From NCBI GenBank assembly GCA_021798235.1, contig JAJZMO010000183.1, forward strand, positions 1-13,741: 13,741 nucleotides of DNA, written 5' to 3'. Both the position numbers and the translations under genes were made by a program. Positions within the stretch are counted from its first letter, which is position 1. The number at the start of each line of letters is the position of its first letter. Positions 6,779 to 13,403 of this stretch are shown here, piece after piece. This DNA is from Acidobacteriota bacterium (GTDB lineage Bacteria; Acidobacteriota; Terriglobia; Terriglobales; Acidobacteriaceae). The notes beneath the pieces are model-generated. The model had not been told where the DNA came from. It saw only the letters and a list, made by a program, of their open reading frames with translations, and did no database searches.

Positions 6779-7807
6779 ATGGAAATGAAAATTAGGTACA
6801 TGAATCTTATCGCGGCTGCGAGTCTTGGAGCAGCATTTTTCGCGCATGCACAGGCAGCTCCCGCATCCGCACCGCAAAAACAGGCTCCAGCCGCAACGCA
6901 GCAAGCAAAAACGCCTGCACCCGCGCTCCAGCTGTCCACACCCGGCAAAGCTCCCGCACCGCCGCCGCCCGTGCAGTTTCCTCCGGTAGACCCAAAAAAC
7001 TTTACAGCCACCAGCCCTTCTGTGGAGACCGTCAACGCGTTTCTGAAACAGATATGGGGCTACGATCCGAATCGCAGATGGCAGGTGCAGTCCATCGAGA
7101 CTACGGAGGCTCCCGGAGTGAGCAATGTAGTCGTCATGGTTGCGGAAGATGGTGTCAGCCGTCAGCCCGGACAAACAGCACTCTTTGTGCTGCCGGATGG
7201 CAAGCATGCGATTGCTGGCAATCAAATCATGGCCTTTGGCGCAGATCCCTTTGGAGACATACGAGCCAAGTTGAATGCAGGTGCCAACGGCCCTTCGCGT
7301 GGATCGGATTCCAAGGCGTTGGAGCTGGTTGAGTTCGCGGATCTACAGTGCCCCCATTGCAAGGAAGCGCAAGCCACGGTCGAGCACATCCTGCAAGACT
7401 TTCCCACTGCGCGTCTTGTCTTTGAAAATTTCCCACTCACCAGCGTGCATCCGGCGGCGGAAAAGGCTGCCGAGTATGGCGTCTGTGTGGCAAAAACCAA
7501 GGGCAATGCAGCGTTCTTTCAATATGTGCAGGCCGTCTTTGACAATCAAGACAAGCTGACGCCCGATGCTACCGAAGCTACGTTGAAAGATGCAGCCACC
7601 AAGGCAGGGGCGGATCCAAGTGCGGTGAAGAAGTGCCTCGAAGATCCCGCTACCAAGGCAGATGTGGCCGCTTCGTTGAAGTTGGGCTACGACGTCAAAG
7701 TCAACGCCACGCCGACATTGTTCGTCAATGGCCGAGCCGTTCCCATCAATGCCTTGCCGTATAACACCGTAAAGCAGCTTGTAGCCTTTGCGGTCAATCA
7801 AAAGTAG
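6779..7807 (+). CDS. Exported DsbA-like thioredoxin-fold protein
   Basis: A 342-residue protein with an N-terminal signal peptide (hydrophobic 'LIAAASLGAAFFAHAQA', cleavage likely near residue 26). A Pro/Ala-rich linker follows (27-70) with a 'PAPPPPP' run, then a small domain (80-165; 'FLKQIWGYDPNRRWQV', 'GADPFGDIRAKL') and a DsbA/DsbG-type thioredoxin domain (180-340). The redox site is CPHC (191-194), with the cis-proline at 'ATPTLFVNG' (310-318). Two further cysteines, 236 and 286, may form a structural disulfide. The predicted role is thiol-disulfide exchange on periplasmic proteins; oxidase and isomerase roles cannot be told apart here, and no DsbB or DsbD partner is in the window. AGGAG (6770-6774) lies 4 bp before ATG 6779 and 10 bp before ATG 6785, so the second methionine is an equally good start. 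The gene follows nadE by 12 bp and ends at a strong hairpin. Confidence 0.88.
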   Translation: MEMKIRYMNLIAAASLGAAFFAHAQAAPASAPQKQAPAATQQAKTPAPALQLSTPGKAPAPPPPVQFPPVDPKNFTATSPSVETVNAFLKQIWGYDPNRRWQVQSIETTEAPGVSNVVVMVAEDGVSRQPGQTALFVLPDGKHAIAGNQIMAFGADPFGDIRAKLNAGANGPSRGSDSKALELVEFADLQCPHCKEAQATVEHILQDFPTARLVFENFPLTSVHPAAEKAAEYGVCVAKTKGNAAFFQYVQAVFDNQDKLTPDATEATLKDAATKAGADPSAVKKCLEDPATKADVAASLKLGYDVKVNATPTLFVNGRAVPINALPYNTVKQLVAFAVNQK

Positions 7808-7824
7808 TTCGATAAAGCACAACC

Positions 7825-7867
7825 AATCAGAACCGGGATGGCAGATTCTGCCATCCCGGTTCTGATT
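7825..7867. terminator. Perfect 20-bp hairpin terminator between convergent genes
   Basis: The left arm (7825-7844) and right arm (7848-7867) are exact reverse complements of 20 bp, with a three-base ATT loop. The stem centre is GC-rich, and TTTT (7866-7869) ends the plus-strand side. It sits 17 bp after the dsbA-like stop and 9 bp before the secretin stop on the other strand, so it can serve both. The T-tract is better for the plus-strand transcript. Confidence 0.85.
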
Positions 7868-7876
7868 TTGGCCTGT

Positions 7877-9847
7877 TTATTTTTGGGGCGCTTCCACCGC
7901 CAGCATGGGCGATGCTGTGACATCTGTAGCCAAGCGGACAATGTGCGGCGTGATCACGACGACCAGATCCCCCACCGTGGTTTGCGGATTGTTGTTGGCG
8001 GTCCAAGACATTCCCGGTAGTTCGCTGATTCCAGGAATGCCCGTCAGCACATTTTCCTCTTGTCGCGTCATGCTGCTGACGATCAATGCGCTCTCTCCAT
8101 CCTGCAAATCCACGGTGGAGGCGAACGCGCGGCTATTGAGGATGGGAATTCCGTTCAAGGAGCCGCCGCCGAGCGCTTCAATCTTGGTATCCAATTGCAG
8201 CAGAACATGGCCATCGCGCTGGATGCTGGGAGTGGCTTTCATGGTCAGTCCCAGATTTTCATACTGCACCTGCGGTGCTTGTGCCAAGGCGTCCAAGCCG
8301 CTCAATGCGGAGTTGGCTCCCAAACCAGAGAATCCCCCCAGACCCAGTGCTCCTGCCAAGGCCGGGGGCAAATTGCCTCCTGTCGTTCCCGATGAGTAGC
8401 TGGCGGTAATGATGGGGTATCGGGAGCCAACCATGAAGGTTTCCTTCTCTTGGCTGGACGCACGCAATTGCACATGATCCAGTTGCTTGGCTGTGGAGGT
8501 GTTCAGCGATGCATTCAATGTGAACGTACCCAGCGTAACGCCTGTGAGCGTGAGTCCATTGCCGAAGAGTGCGAAGGGTTGGCTCAAAATGGAACCGCTG
8601 GCCAAGCCGTAGTAAACCAGCAGGGCTGCGATGGCCACATAATCACTCGGATTGACAAGGCCACTGGAGATGAGCTGGCTGATAATGCCTTGGTTCTGAC
8701 TGATGAGGCTTTGGATCTCAGTGGGCACGTTAAAAAGAGTGAACTGCTGCGGCAATTGCATGCCGATATCCAAAGAACGGTTGTCATTTACCTGATAGAT
8801 GCGTACATCCAACAAAACTTCCGGGGCATTTTTGTACAAGTCCGACACCGTTTGGTTGATTGCCTTCAAAATCGATTCCGGAGCACGCAAGGTAAGCGTG
8901 CTGTTCTCCAATCGAGACGAGACCTGCTTAATGCCAAAGACATTTTTGATCATGTTGCCCGCGTCGATCATTTGTTTTTGATCCAAACCCGGCAAATAAA
9001 GCGTCTCCAGCAACAACGGCTCGTATTGCTTGTGCAATTCCGGAGTGTTGCGCGCAACCAGCACATGCGTTGCATCCATGGGAACGGTAAACGTATTCGT
9101 CAGTAGTTGTACCGCCGTCGATGCCTGTGCATAGGAGGCTTGATCCAAATCCATATGGACGGGATTTTCCTGGACGGAATCATCGATGGTAGGCGTGATG
9201 CCATACGCTGTGTATACACGCGTAATGAAATCTTTCGTCTGGGTGCGCAGGTGAAAGCTCTCCAGCATTTTTGAGGGCTTCAATTCAATGGCTCCCCCAA
9301 CCTGTGGCAATGTGCTGGTATTGGCGCTAGCCGCTGGCTGTGGAGCTAGGACTTGGCTCAAAATTTGCAGACGCTCGCGCACAAAGGGATTGCCGGGATC
9401 AAGGTCTTGCGCTTGTTGCAGCAGGTTGAGCGCGGCGCTGGTCTTTTGTAGCTCCTGCAGTTTGCTGGAACGCTGCAACAGAGTGGCCACGGAGCGTTGC
9501 CGTGAGATCTCCTTGCCCGCCAGATAGTTCAGCGCATTGGGATTCAACTGATACGCCTCAGAATACAAACGGAAGGCGAGCTGGGCATTGTCCTTTTGCA
9601 AGGCTTGTTTGGCGCGTGCTGCGTCTTTATGGGCGCGACGTTTTTGCCGGGCGGTGGGTGCGTGTGGACGCTCCGCCTTGGGCGGCGTCGTGCCCAGCGC
9701 ATCCTGCGCAAGGAGTGGCAGGGTTTGAGGGCCGATACAGAAGAGCACGGTGAGCGCGGCAGTCATGGCTCCGCGTAGGGCGCTGACGCAGTGGCGCTGG
9801 ATTGGTTGAGAGGGAACGTGGGCGAGGATGGAGGGTTTGTACTGCAT
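7877..9847 (-). CDS. TPR-containing outer-membrane secretin (GspD/PilQ superfamily)
   Basis: From ATG 9847 this is a 656-residue protein. A long positively charged lead and hydrophobic segment (about 27-47, ending 'LPLLAQ') form the signal peptide. A basic stretch (66-80) and TPR-like helices (about 82-165; 'AQLAFRLYSEAYQLNPNAL', 'ALNLLQQAQDLDPGNP') follow. STN/secretin N-type domains come next (about 195-340), and the secretin core spans about 343-639. Hallmarks of the core are 'QYENLGLTMKATPSI' (528-542), 'LTGIPGISELPG' (601-612) and 'DLVVVITPHIV' (627-637). Secretins form multimeric outer-membrane channels for type II secretion, type IV pili or phage-like export. No ATPase, platform protein or pseudopilin is in this window, so the machine it serves is unknown. 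A Gly/Ala/Leu-rich insert (about 488-523) lies inside the core. The start is 5 bp after the HAD-gene stop; ATG 9766 is an alternative but leaves a poorly charged signal peptide. It is the last gene of the minus-strand run. Confidence 0.88.
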   Translation of the reverse strand: MQYKPSILAHVPSQPIQRHCVSALRGAMTAALTVLFCIGPQTLPLLAQDALGTTPPKAERPHAPTARQKRRAHKDAARAKQALQKDNAQLAFRLYSEAYQLNPNALNYLAGKEISRQRSVATLLQRSSKLQELQKTSAALNLLQQAQDLDPGNPFVRERLQILSQVLAPQPAASANTSTLPQVGGAIELKPSKMLESFHLRTQTKDFITRVYTAYGITPTIDDSVQENPVHMDLDQASYAQASTAVQLLTNTFTVPMDATHVLVARNTPELHKQYEPLLLETLYLPGLDQKQMIDAGNMIKNVFGIKQVSSRLENSTLTLRAPESILKAINQTVSDLYKNAPEVLLDVRIYQVNDNRSLDIGMQLPQQFTLFNVPTEIQSLISQNQGIISQLISSGLVNPSDYVAIAALLVYYGLASGSILSQPFALFGNGLTLTGVTLGTFTLNASLNTSTAKQLDHVQLRASSQEKETFMVGSRYPIITASYSSGTTGGNLPPALAGALGLGGFSGLGANSALSGLDALAQAPQVQYENLGLTMKATPSIQRDGHVLLQLDTKIEALGGGSLNGIPILNSRAFASTVDLQDGESALIVSSMTRQEENVLTGIPGISELPGMSWTANNNPQTTVGDLVVVITPHIVRLATDVTASPMLAVEAPQK

Positions 9848-9852
9848 TCTGC

Positions 9853-10641
9853 CTAGGCTGGGTACGCCACGCTCGCAGTGGCCATGCACTCCAGCAAGTT
9901 CGCTGCCAGGTGCTCCGGCGCGTGTTGTTGCAGGTGCTCCAGCGTATAGGCCCCAGTGGCTACGGCCAGCACGGGCAGGGAATTGGCACGGGCCGCAGCG
10001 ATGTCCGCTGGCGTGTCGCCGATGACGCAGATGCTGGCCTGAGAGCCAGCCAGAGAGCGCGCTTGCGCTGCGCCATGGGCCAGAATGTCTGCGCGTTGCG
10101 GTCGCGTGTCACAAAATGCGCCGAACTGGAAGTAATCGCGCTGTCCGCAAATCTCCAGCTTCAACCAGCCGATGGACTCCACATTGCCGGTGGCCACGCC
10201 GAGGAGTTTGCCGCGGGATTGCAGGGATTGCAGCGCGGAAAAAGATCCGGGCGTGGGTTGAGCCACCAAAGCGTGCTTGCGCGCAAAGACGATGCGCTGC
10301 ATAGCGTCGAGAATTTGAGGGATTAAATGCTGTGCTTCCGAGGCGGCAATAGCGTGGCGGCGCAGCATCTGTTGCAAAATGGCGGTGTCGGTGTTGCCGT
10401 GCAGCGTGATGCCGTCGAGCGAACTGCGTTCGCCGGTGACGGCCTGGAATGCCTCAGCAAAGGAAGCGAAGTGGATGCGGTCTTTGCAGCGGAGCAGCGT
10501 GCCGTCAATATCGAACAGATAAGCATCGTAGGCGTCCCAGCGGGAAAGCGGCTGGCTGAGGCGCGGTGCGGCTGCCTGTGTTGTGGCAGCCGAGGCGGGA
10601 CGGGGAGATTGCCGGTCCGCAAGCGTTGTGCGTGTGTCCAT
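9853..10641 (-). CDS. HAD-superfamily hydrolase, phosphoglycolate-phosphatase-like
   Basis: A 262-residue haloacid-dehalogenase phosphatase. Motif I is 'FDIDGTLL' (43-50) with nucleophile Asp44 and acid/base Asp46. A helical cap follows, including 'HGNTDTAILQQML' (81-93). Motif II is Thr151 in 'VATGN', and motif IV is 'GDTPAD' (208-213) with metal-binding Asp209 and Asp213. Motif III is not classical: 'RPQR' at 180-183 sits where Lys-Pro is usual, so Arg180 may replace the lysine. The family hydrolyses small phosphate esters in the cytoplasm; the substrate cannot be predicted. The first ~34 residues are a low-complexity Ala/Pro/Arg tail not typical of the family, so a later start is possible, although no ribosome site favours either choice. 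It lies 26 bp after the Fis-like gene and 5 bp before the secretin gene, suggesting cotranscription. Confidence 0.88.
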   Translation of the reverse strand: MDTRTTLADRQSPRPASAATTQAAAPRLSQPLSRWDAYDAYLFDIDGTLLRCKDRIHFASFAEAFQAVTGERSSLDGITLHGNTDTAILQQMLRRHAIAASEAQHLIPQILDAMQRIVFARKHALVAQPTPGSFSALQSLQSRGKLLGVATGNVESIGWLKLEICGQRDYFQFGAFCDTRPQRADILAHGAAQARSLAGSQASICVIGDTPADIAAARANSLPVLAVATGAYTLEHLQQHAPEHLAANLLECMATASVAYPA

Positions 10642-10667
10642 GACGATTGCGTTGCTACCGTTCCAGT

Positions 10668-10952
10668 TTACCGCGAACGAACCATACGCAGCGAGTGCAT
10701 GGCCGCCGATTCACTGCGTGCCGGGCGCTTGAGCCCCAAGCGAATTTGTGAGGGGTCCAGATTCAGATCGGTCATCATGCGGCTAAGCGTGTTGCGGTGT
10801 ACGCCCAACTCGCGTGCCGCCTTGCACTGATTGCCTTTGTGATTGGCCAGAACTTCCTGGATATACCGCCGACGAAACTCACGCACAGCCTCTTCATAGG
10901 GAATACTGCTGGCGTACATTTGAATCACCAGACTGTCCAATTCGTGTTTCAC
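10668..10952 (-). CDS. Small Fis-type helix-turn-helix DNA-binding protein
   Basis: A 94-residue protein whose centre matches the Fis/NtrC C-terminal DNA-binding fold (HTH_8). A helix 'EEAVREFRRRYIQEVLANHKGN' (20-41) leads into 'QCKAARELGVHRNTLSRMM' (42-60), the helix-turn-helix. There is no receiver or AAA+ domain, so it is a free-standing Fis-like protein, probably a nucleoid-associated factor or local regulator. The tail after residue 65 is basic and Arg/Ser-rich. The GTG start has AGAGG (10958-10962, minus strand) 5 bp upstream, which favours it over the internal ATG at residue 12. It sits between cvpA (58 bp) and the HAD gene (26 bp) in the minus-strand run. Whether it controls this cluster, including the paired promoters near purC, cannot be told from the sequence. 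Confidence 0.85.
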   Translation of the reverse strand: MKHELDSLVIQMYASSIPYEEAVREFRRRYIQEVLANHKGNQCKAARELGVHRNTLSRMMTDLNLDPSQIRLGLKRPARSESAAMHSLRMVRSR

Positions 10953-11010
10953 GCTGACCTCTTCAGGCTCGGAAGCGAAGGTTGCCTTATTTCAATTTGA
11001 ACGACGGGGA

Positions 11011-11559
11011 TCAATTGGAGACAGGTTCCATTGTATCCACGAAAATTGCTTTTGGGTGCTCGAAAAAAGTAATACCCAACAGTACCTTTTCCTTCAATGC
11101 AGCCGGGGCTTGTGCGGATAAAAAGCCTACGCCCGGTAAAAAGTAGGGAACCAGCCGGGAGCCTTGCAGCCACGGTGCGCCGGGTCGGAAGGCGGCCAGC
11201 GCGAGGAGCGCCACCATAACCAGCAGGCAACCGCGCACAAGGCCGAAGGCCGCACCCAGGATGCCATCCGCCCAACTGAGGCCGATGAACTCCACCGCAT
11301 CGCGCAGCGCACTGCCGATAAGACTGGCCACCAGCATGATGCCGAGAGCGATGCACAAAAACGCCAGCGCATCCGCAATGCCAGGGGAATGAATCCAGTG
11401 GGAGAGTGGAACGGCCAGCGCCGGATACTGGCGCGAGGCCATGAGCAAGCCGATGACCAGCCCGGCCAGAGCAAACAACTCGCGGACCAACCCTTGCCGG
11501 ATGGCAGCCAGTGTCGAAAAGATGAGAATGGCCAAAATGGCCACGTCGACGAGCTTCAC
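11011..11559 (-). CDS. cvpA: CvpA-family inner-membrane protein
   Basis: A 182-residue membrane protein with four predicted transmembrane helices at about 3-20, 27-42, 63-83 and 100-123. It has the CvpA-type lead 'VDVAILAILIFSTLAAIRQGLVRELFAL' and the conserved 'WADGILGAAFGLVRGCLLV' block (96-114). CvpA was named for colicin V production in E. coli, where the gene precedes purF; the family is often found beside purine genes, and its molecular role is still unclear. Here it follows purC with 6 bp between stop and start. The GTG start is served by GGAG (11569-11572, minus strand) within the last codons of purC, so translation is probably coupled. The soluble tail (about 124-182) is longer than the minimal family domain. 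Confidence 0.9.
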   Translation of the reverse strand: MKLVDVAILAILIFSTLAAIRQGLVRELFALAGLVIGLLMASRQYPALAVPLSHWIHSPGIADALAFLCIALGIMLVASLIGSALRDAVEFIGLSWADGILGAAFGLVRGCLLVMVALLALAAFRPGAPWLQGSRLVPYFLPGVGFLSAQAPAALKEKVLLGITFFEHPKAIFVDTMEPVSN

Positions 11560-11565
11560 GGCTGG

Positions 11566-12462
11566 TTACTCCAAGGTTTGCCTGCCGGTAATGCGCCGGA
11601 AGGCCTCCAGATATTTTTCGCGCGTGTGTAGTACGACATCGTCAGGCAGTTCGGGGGCCGGTGCCTGCTTGTTCCAGCGAATGCTCTCAAGATAATCCCG
11701 AACGAACTGTTTGTCGAAGGAAATTTGCGGGCCGTCGGAAGTGTAGGAATCCTTAGGCCAATAGCGGGAGGAGTCGGGCGTAAGCACTTCGTCGGCCAAA
11801 AGGATCTCTCCGTTGAAGCGGCCAAATTCAAACTTGGTGTCGGCCAGAATCATGCCGCAACGGTCGGCATGGGCGGCGGCGCGGCGATAGATTCCGAGCG
11901 TCAGATCGCGCAGGCGTTCAGCATCGGACTGGCCGATTTTTTGCGCCATTTCTGCAAAGGAGATGTTGATGTCATGCTCGCCGTCGCTGCTCTTGCTGGC
12001 CGGGGTGAAGATGGGTTCGGGCAGGCGATCGGACTCTTTGAGTCCCGCAGGCAGAGGAATGCCGCAGACTGTGCCGGTGGCTTGATACTCCTTCCAGCCG
12101 GAGCCGGAGAGGTAGCCGCGCACGACGCACTCGACGGGAAACATTTGGGCGCGCTTAACCAGCATGGAGCGACCGCGCAGATCGTCTGCGAAGGGCGCCA
12201 ACGCGGCTGGGTACTGGGTGACGTCGGCGGTGAGCAGATGATTGGGCAGCAGATCGCGGAGCAGATCAAACCAGAAGAGGGAGATTTGCGTGAGGATTTT
12301 GCCCTTGTCCGGGATGCCGGTGGCGAGCACGTGGTCAAAGGCGGAGATGCGGTCGGTGGCGACGAAGAGCAGGGCATCGCCGACAGAGTAAAGATCGCGC
12401 ACCTTGCCGCGCGCATGCAGGCGCAGCCCGGCGAAGTCCGTAGTTTGCAGTGCTGACAACAA
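11566..12462 (-). CDS. purC: Phosphoribosylaminoimidazole-succinocarboxamide synthase (SAICAR synthetase)
   Basis: A 298-residue SAICAR synthetase of the longer, yeast Ade1-like type; the E. coli enzyme is about 237 residues. Motifs in order are 'GKVRDLYSVGD' (19-29), 'ATDRISAFDHVL' (35-46), 'IPDKGKILTQIS' (50-61), 'VVRGYLSGSGWKEY' (113-126), 'LADTKFEFG' (206-214) and 'DEVLTPDSSRYW' (224-235). The enzyme joins CAIR and aspartate using ATP in de novo purine synthesis, in the cytoplasm. The TTG start is supported by GAGG (12473-12476, minus strand) 10 bp upstream and by an in-frame stop a few codons before it. A strong promoter lies just upstream at 12508-12536. It heads the run purC-cvpA-fis-like-HAD-secretin. 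No other purine gene is in the window. Confidence 0.96.
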   Translation of the reverse strand: MLSALQTTDFAGLRLHARGKVRDLYSVGDALLFVATDRISAFDHVLATGIPDKGKILTQISLFWFDLLRDLLPNHLLTADVTQYPAALAPFADDLRGRSMLVKRAQMFPVECVVRGYLSGSGWKEYQATGTVCGIPLPAGLKESDRLPEPIFTPASKSSDGEHDINISFAEMAQKIGQSDAERLRDLTLGIYRRAAAHADRCGMILADTKFEFGRFNGEILLADEVLTPDSSRYWPKDSYTSDGPQISFDKQFVRDYLESIRWNKQAPAPELPDDVVLHTREKYLEAFRRITGRQTLE

Positions 12463-12488
12463 GAGAATTGCGCCTCACAGGTTGGGAG

Positions 12489-12502
12489 TCGAGCGGAGCG
12501 AA
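12489..12502 (+). repeat. Short copy of an intergenic repeat motif (TCGAGCGSAGCGAA)
   Basis: TCGAGCGGAGCGAA here is repeated with one mismatch and in inverted orientation at 13353-13366. It overlaps the predicted transcription start of purC. It resembles the dispersed 'cattTCGAGCGnAGCGAA' intergenic repeats I recall from several genomes including Acidobacteriota; that link is from memory. Confidence 0.45.
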
Positions 12503-12507
12503 TCTTG

Positions 12508-12536
12508 ATTGTCCGCCGCCGCCGGGGCTTTGTCAA
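12508..12536 (-). promoter_or_regulatory. Promoter of purC
   Basis: Read on the minus strand: TTGACA (12531-12536, 6/6 consensus), a 17-bp GC-rich spacer, then GACAAT (12508-12513, 4/6). Transcription would begin near 12501, giving a leader of about 39 bases to the purC TTG. The -35 lies inside a 21-bp sequence repeated upstream of the neighbouring hypothetical gene. Confidence 0.65.
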
Positions 12537-12547
12537 CGGAGGAAATT
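12527..12547 (-). repeat. 21-bp direct repeat, copy 1 (contains the purC -35)
   Basis: Identical over 21 bases to 13289-13309, same orientation, 762 bp apart. On the minus strand it reads AATTTCCTCCG, then TTGACA, then AAGC. Together with its partner it brackets the secreted hypothetical gene. Confidence 0.9.
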
Positions 12548-12578
12548 GGGAGGCTTGGCGTGCATCCCTTGCAAAAAA

Positions 12579-13190
12579 TTACCTACCTTGGCTTCCGGAT
12601 GATGTGGACATTTGACTGGAAGATGAAGCGGTCAGTTGCTTTACGTCTTCCAATAGCGAAGAGAGCGCGGTATCAAAATTATTGTCTCGATTTTTCTGTA
12701 AAATTGCGGGCGGTATATATTCGCTGAATGCCCATAAGATGACGTGTGTTTTCGCATCGAGAATAACCAGGTGTAATTTTGGGATGAGGTCGATATAGCC
12801 GTCACTCAAACTGGTTTCGTTAGACAGATATATGCGTGATTCACTGATTTCACATCGAATCTGAAAGATCAAATCCGCTTGTGCAGGTGAGAGCGTGATT
12901 TTGAATTTTCCCCAAGTCTGCATGGCAGCATAAAATTGGTTATAGAACCGCGCTGGCCCTCCGCTGTAAGGTGCATATTTCGTTGCGTTGTCACCTGTGT
13001 CATGATCTCCTAAATCGGGGTAATTGTCCTGGCCTGCGTTGGAGATAAAGATTGTTTTTGCCTGAGTGATTTGGATGGGGATGGGCGCTGCAGGAATTTT
13101 TTTTGCATTCGATTCTGATTTCGCGTGCGGAACGATCCCGAACAACATTGCGATAAGACAGCCTGCAATGACTGGATTTTGGGTTCTCAA
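12579..13190 (-). CDS. Secreted hypothetical protein
   Basis: I do not recognise a named family. From the TTG at 13190 it is 203 residues: a signal peptide ('NPVIAGCLIAMLFGIVPHAKS', cleavage near residue 24), then a single domain with 'KTIFISNAGQDNYPDLGDH' (45-63), 'YSGGPARFYNQFYAAMQTWG' (74-93), 'SPAQADLIFQIRCEIS' (100-115), 'HLVILDAKTHVILWAFSEYI' (139-158) and a Ser-rich tail (188-201). I recall similar 'SNxGG...SGGPxxxYNxFYAAMxxWG...ADLxFEI' proteins in Acidobacteriota, function unknown; an envelope or periplasmic location is inferred. The frame is open to 13325, but the TTG has GGAGAAG at the right distance and begins the signal peptide. The gene is visibly richer in A+T than its neighbours, has its own promoter and is bracketed by a 21-bp direct repeat. 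Confidence 0.75.
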   Translation of the reverse strand: MRTQNPVIAGCLIAMLFGIVPHAKSESNAKKIPAAPIPIQITQAKTIFISNAGQDNYPDLGDHDTGDNATKYAPYSGGPARFYNQFYAAMQTWGKFKITLSPAQADLIFQIRCEISESRIYLSNETSLSDGYIDLIPKLHLVILDAKTHVILWAFSEYIPPAILQKNRDNNFDTALSSLLEDVKQLTASSSSQMSTSSGSQGR

Positions 13191-13193
13191 TTT

Positions 13194-13200
13194 CTTCTCC
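13194..13200 (-). promoter_or_regulatory. Ribosome binding site deciding the TTG start of the hypothetical gene
   Basis: GGAGAAG on the minus strand, with GGAG 6 bases before the TTG at 13190. This supports a start just before the signal peptide and not at the upstream in-frame ATG (13325). Confidence 0.6.
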
Positions 13201-13269
13201 AGAATGGTATGGGATGGATTCTCAAATCCTGCGCCTGCGACGCAAACCCCAGTTCTTGATGCGGCTCCC

Positions 13270-13298
13270 ATTCTGAGTTGCACCGGCAGCTTTGTCAA
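13270..13298 (-). promoter_or_regulatory. Promoter of the secreted hypothetical gene
   Basis: On the minus strand: TTGACA (13293-13298, 6/6), a 17-bp spacer, then CAGAAT (13270-13275, 4/6). Transcription would start near 13263, giving a leader of about 70 bases. The -35 is in copy 2 of the 21-bp repeat, and the geometry is the same as at purC. Confidence 0.6.
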
Positions 13299-13309
13299 CG
13301 GAGGAAATT
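13289..13309 (-). repeat. 21-bp direct repeat, copy 2
   Basis: Exact partner of 12527-12547. The bases immediately beyond each end differ, so the identity stops sharply at 21 bp. Confidence 0.9.
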
Positions 13310-13352
13310 TGAGGATGGAGCGCACAGCGTGTAGCTGACATTCTCTGGCTTC

Positions 13353-13366
13353 TTCGCTGCGCTCGA
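13353..13366 (-). repeat. Inverted copy of the TCGAGCGSAGCGAA motif
   Basis: On the minus strand this reads TCGAGCGCAGCGAA, one mismatch from 12489-12502. It sits in non-coding DNA between the SMC stop and the hypothetical promoter, close to the palindrome at 13404-13446. Confidence 0.45.
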
Positions 13367-13403
13367 AATGACTCTTTGTGGTTGCTGGGTGGTGTTGTGA
13401 CTA

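Noticed and set aside
6305..7225. 306-codon open frame antisense to the end of nadE and the dsbA-like gene
   Set aside because: It spans two well-supported genes, and its translation is Cys/Arg-rich without motifs.
8450..9106. 218-codon plus-strand open frame inside the secretin gene
   Set aside because: It is a shadow of a gene with clear secretin hallmarks in the other strand.
11725..12456. 243-codon plus-strand open frame antisense to purC
   Set aside because: The Gly/Ala/Val-rich translation is the mirror of purC codons; purC motifs are complete.
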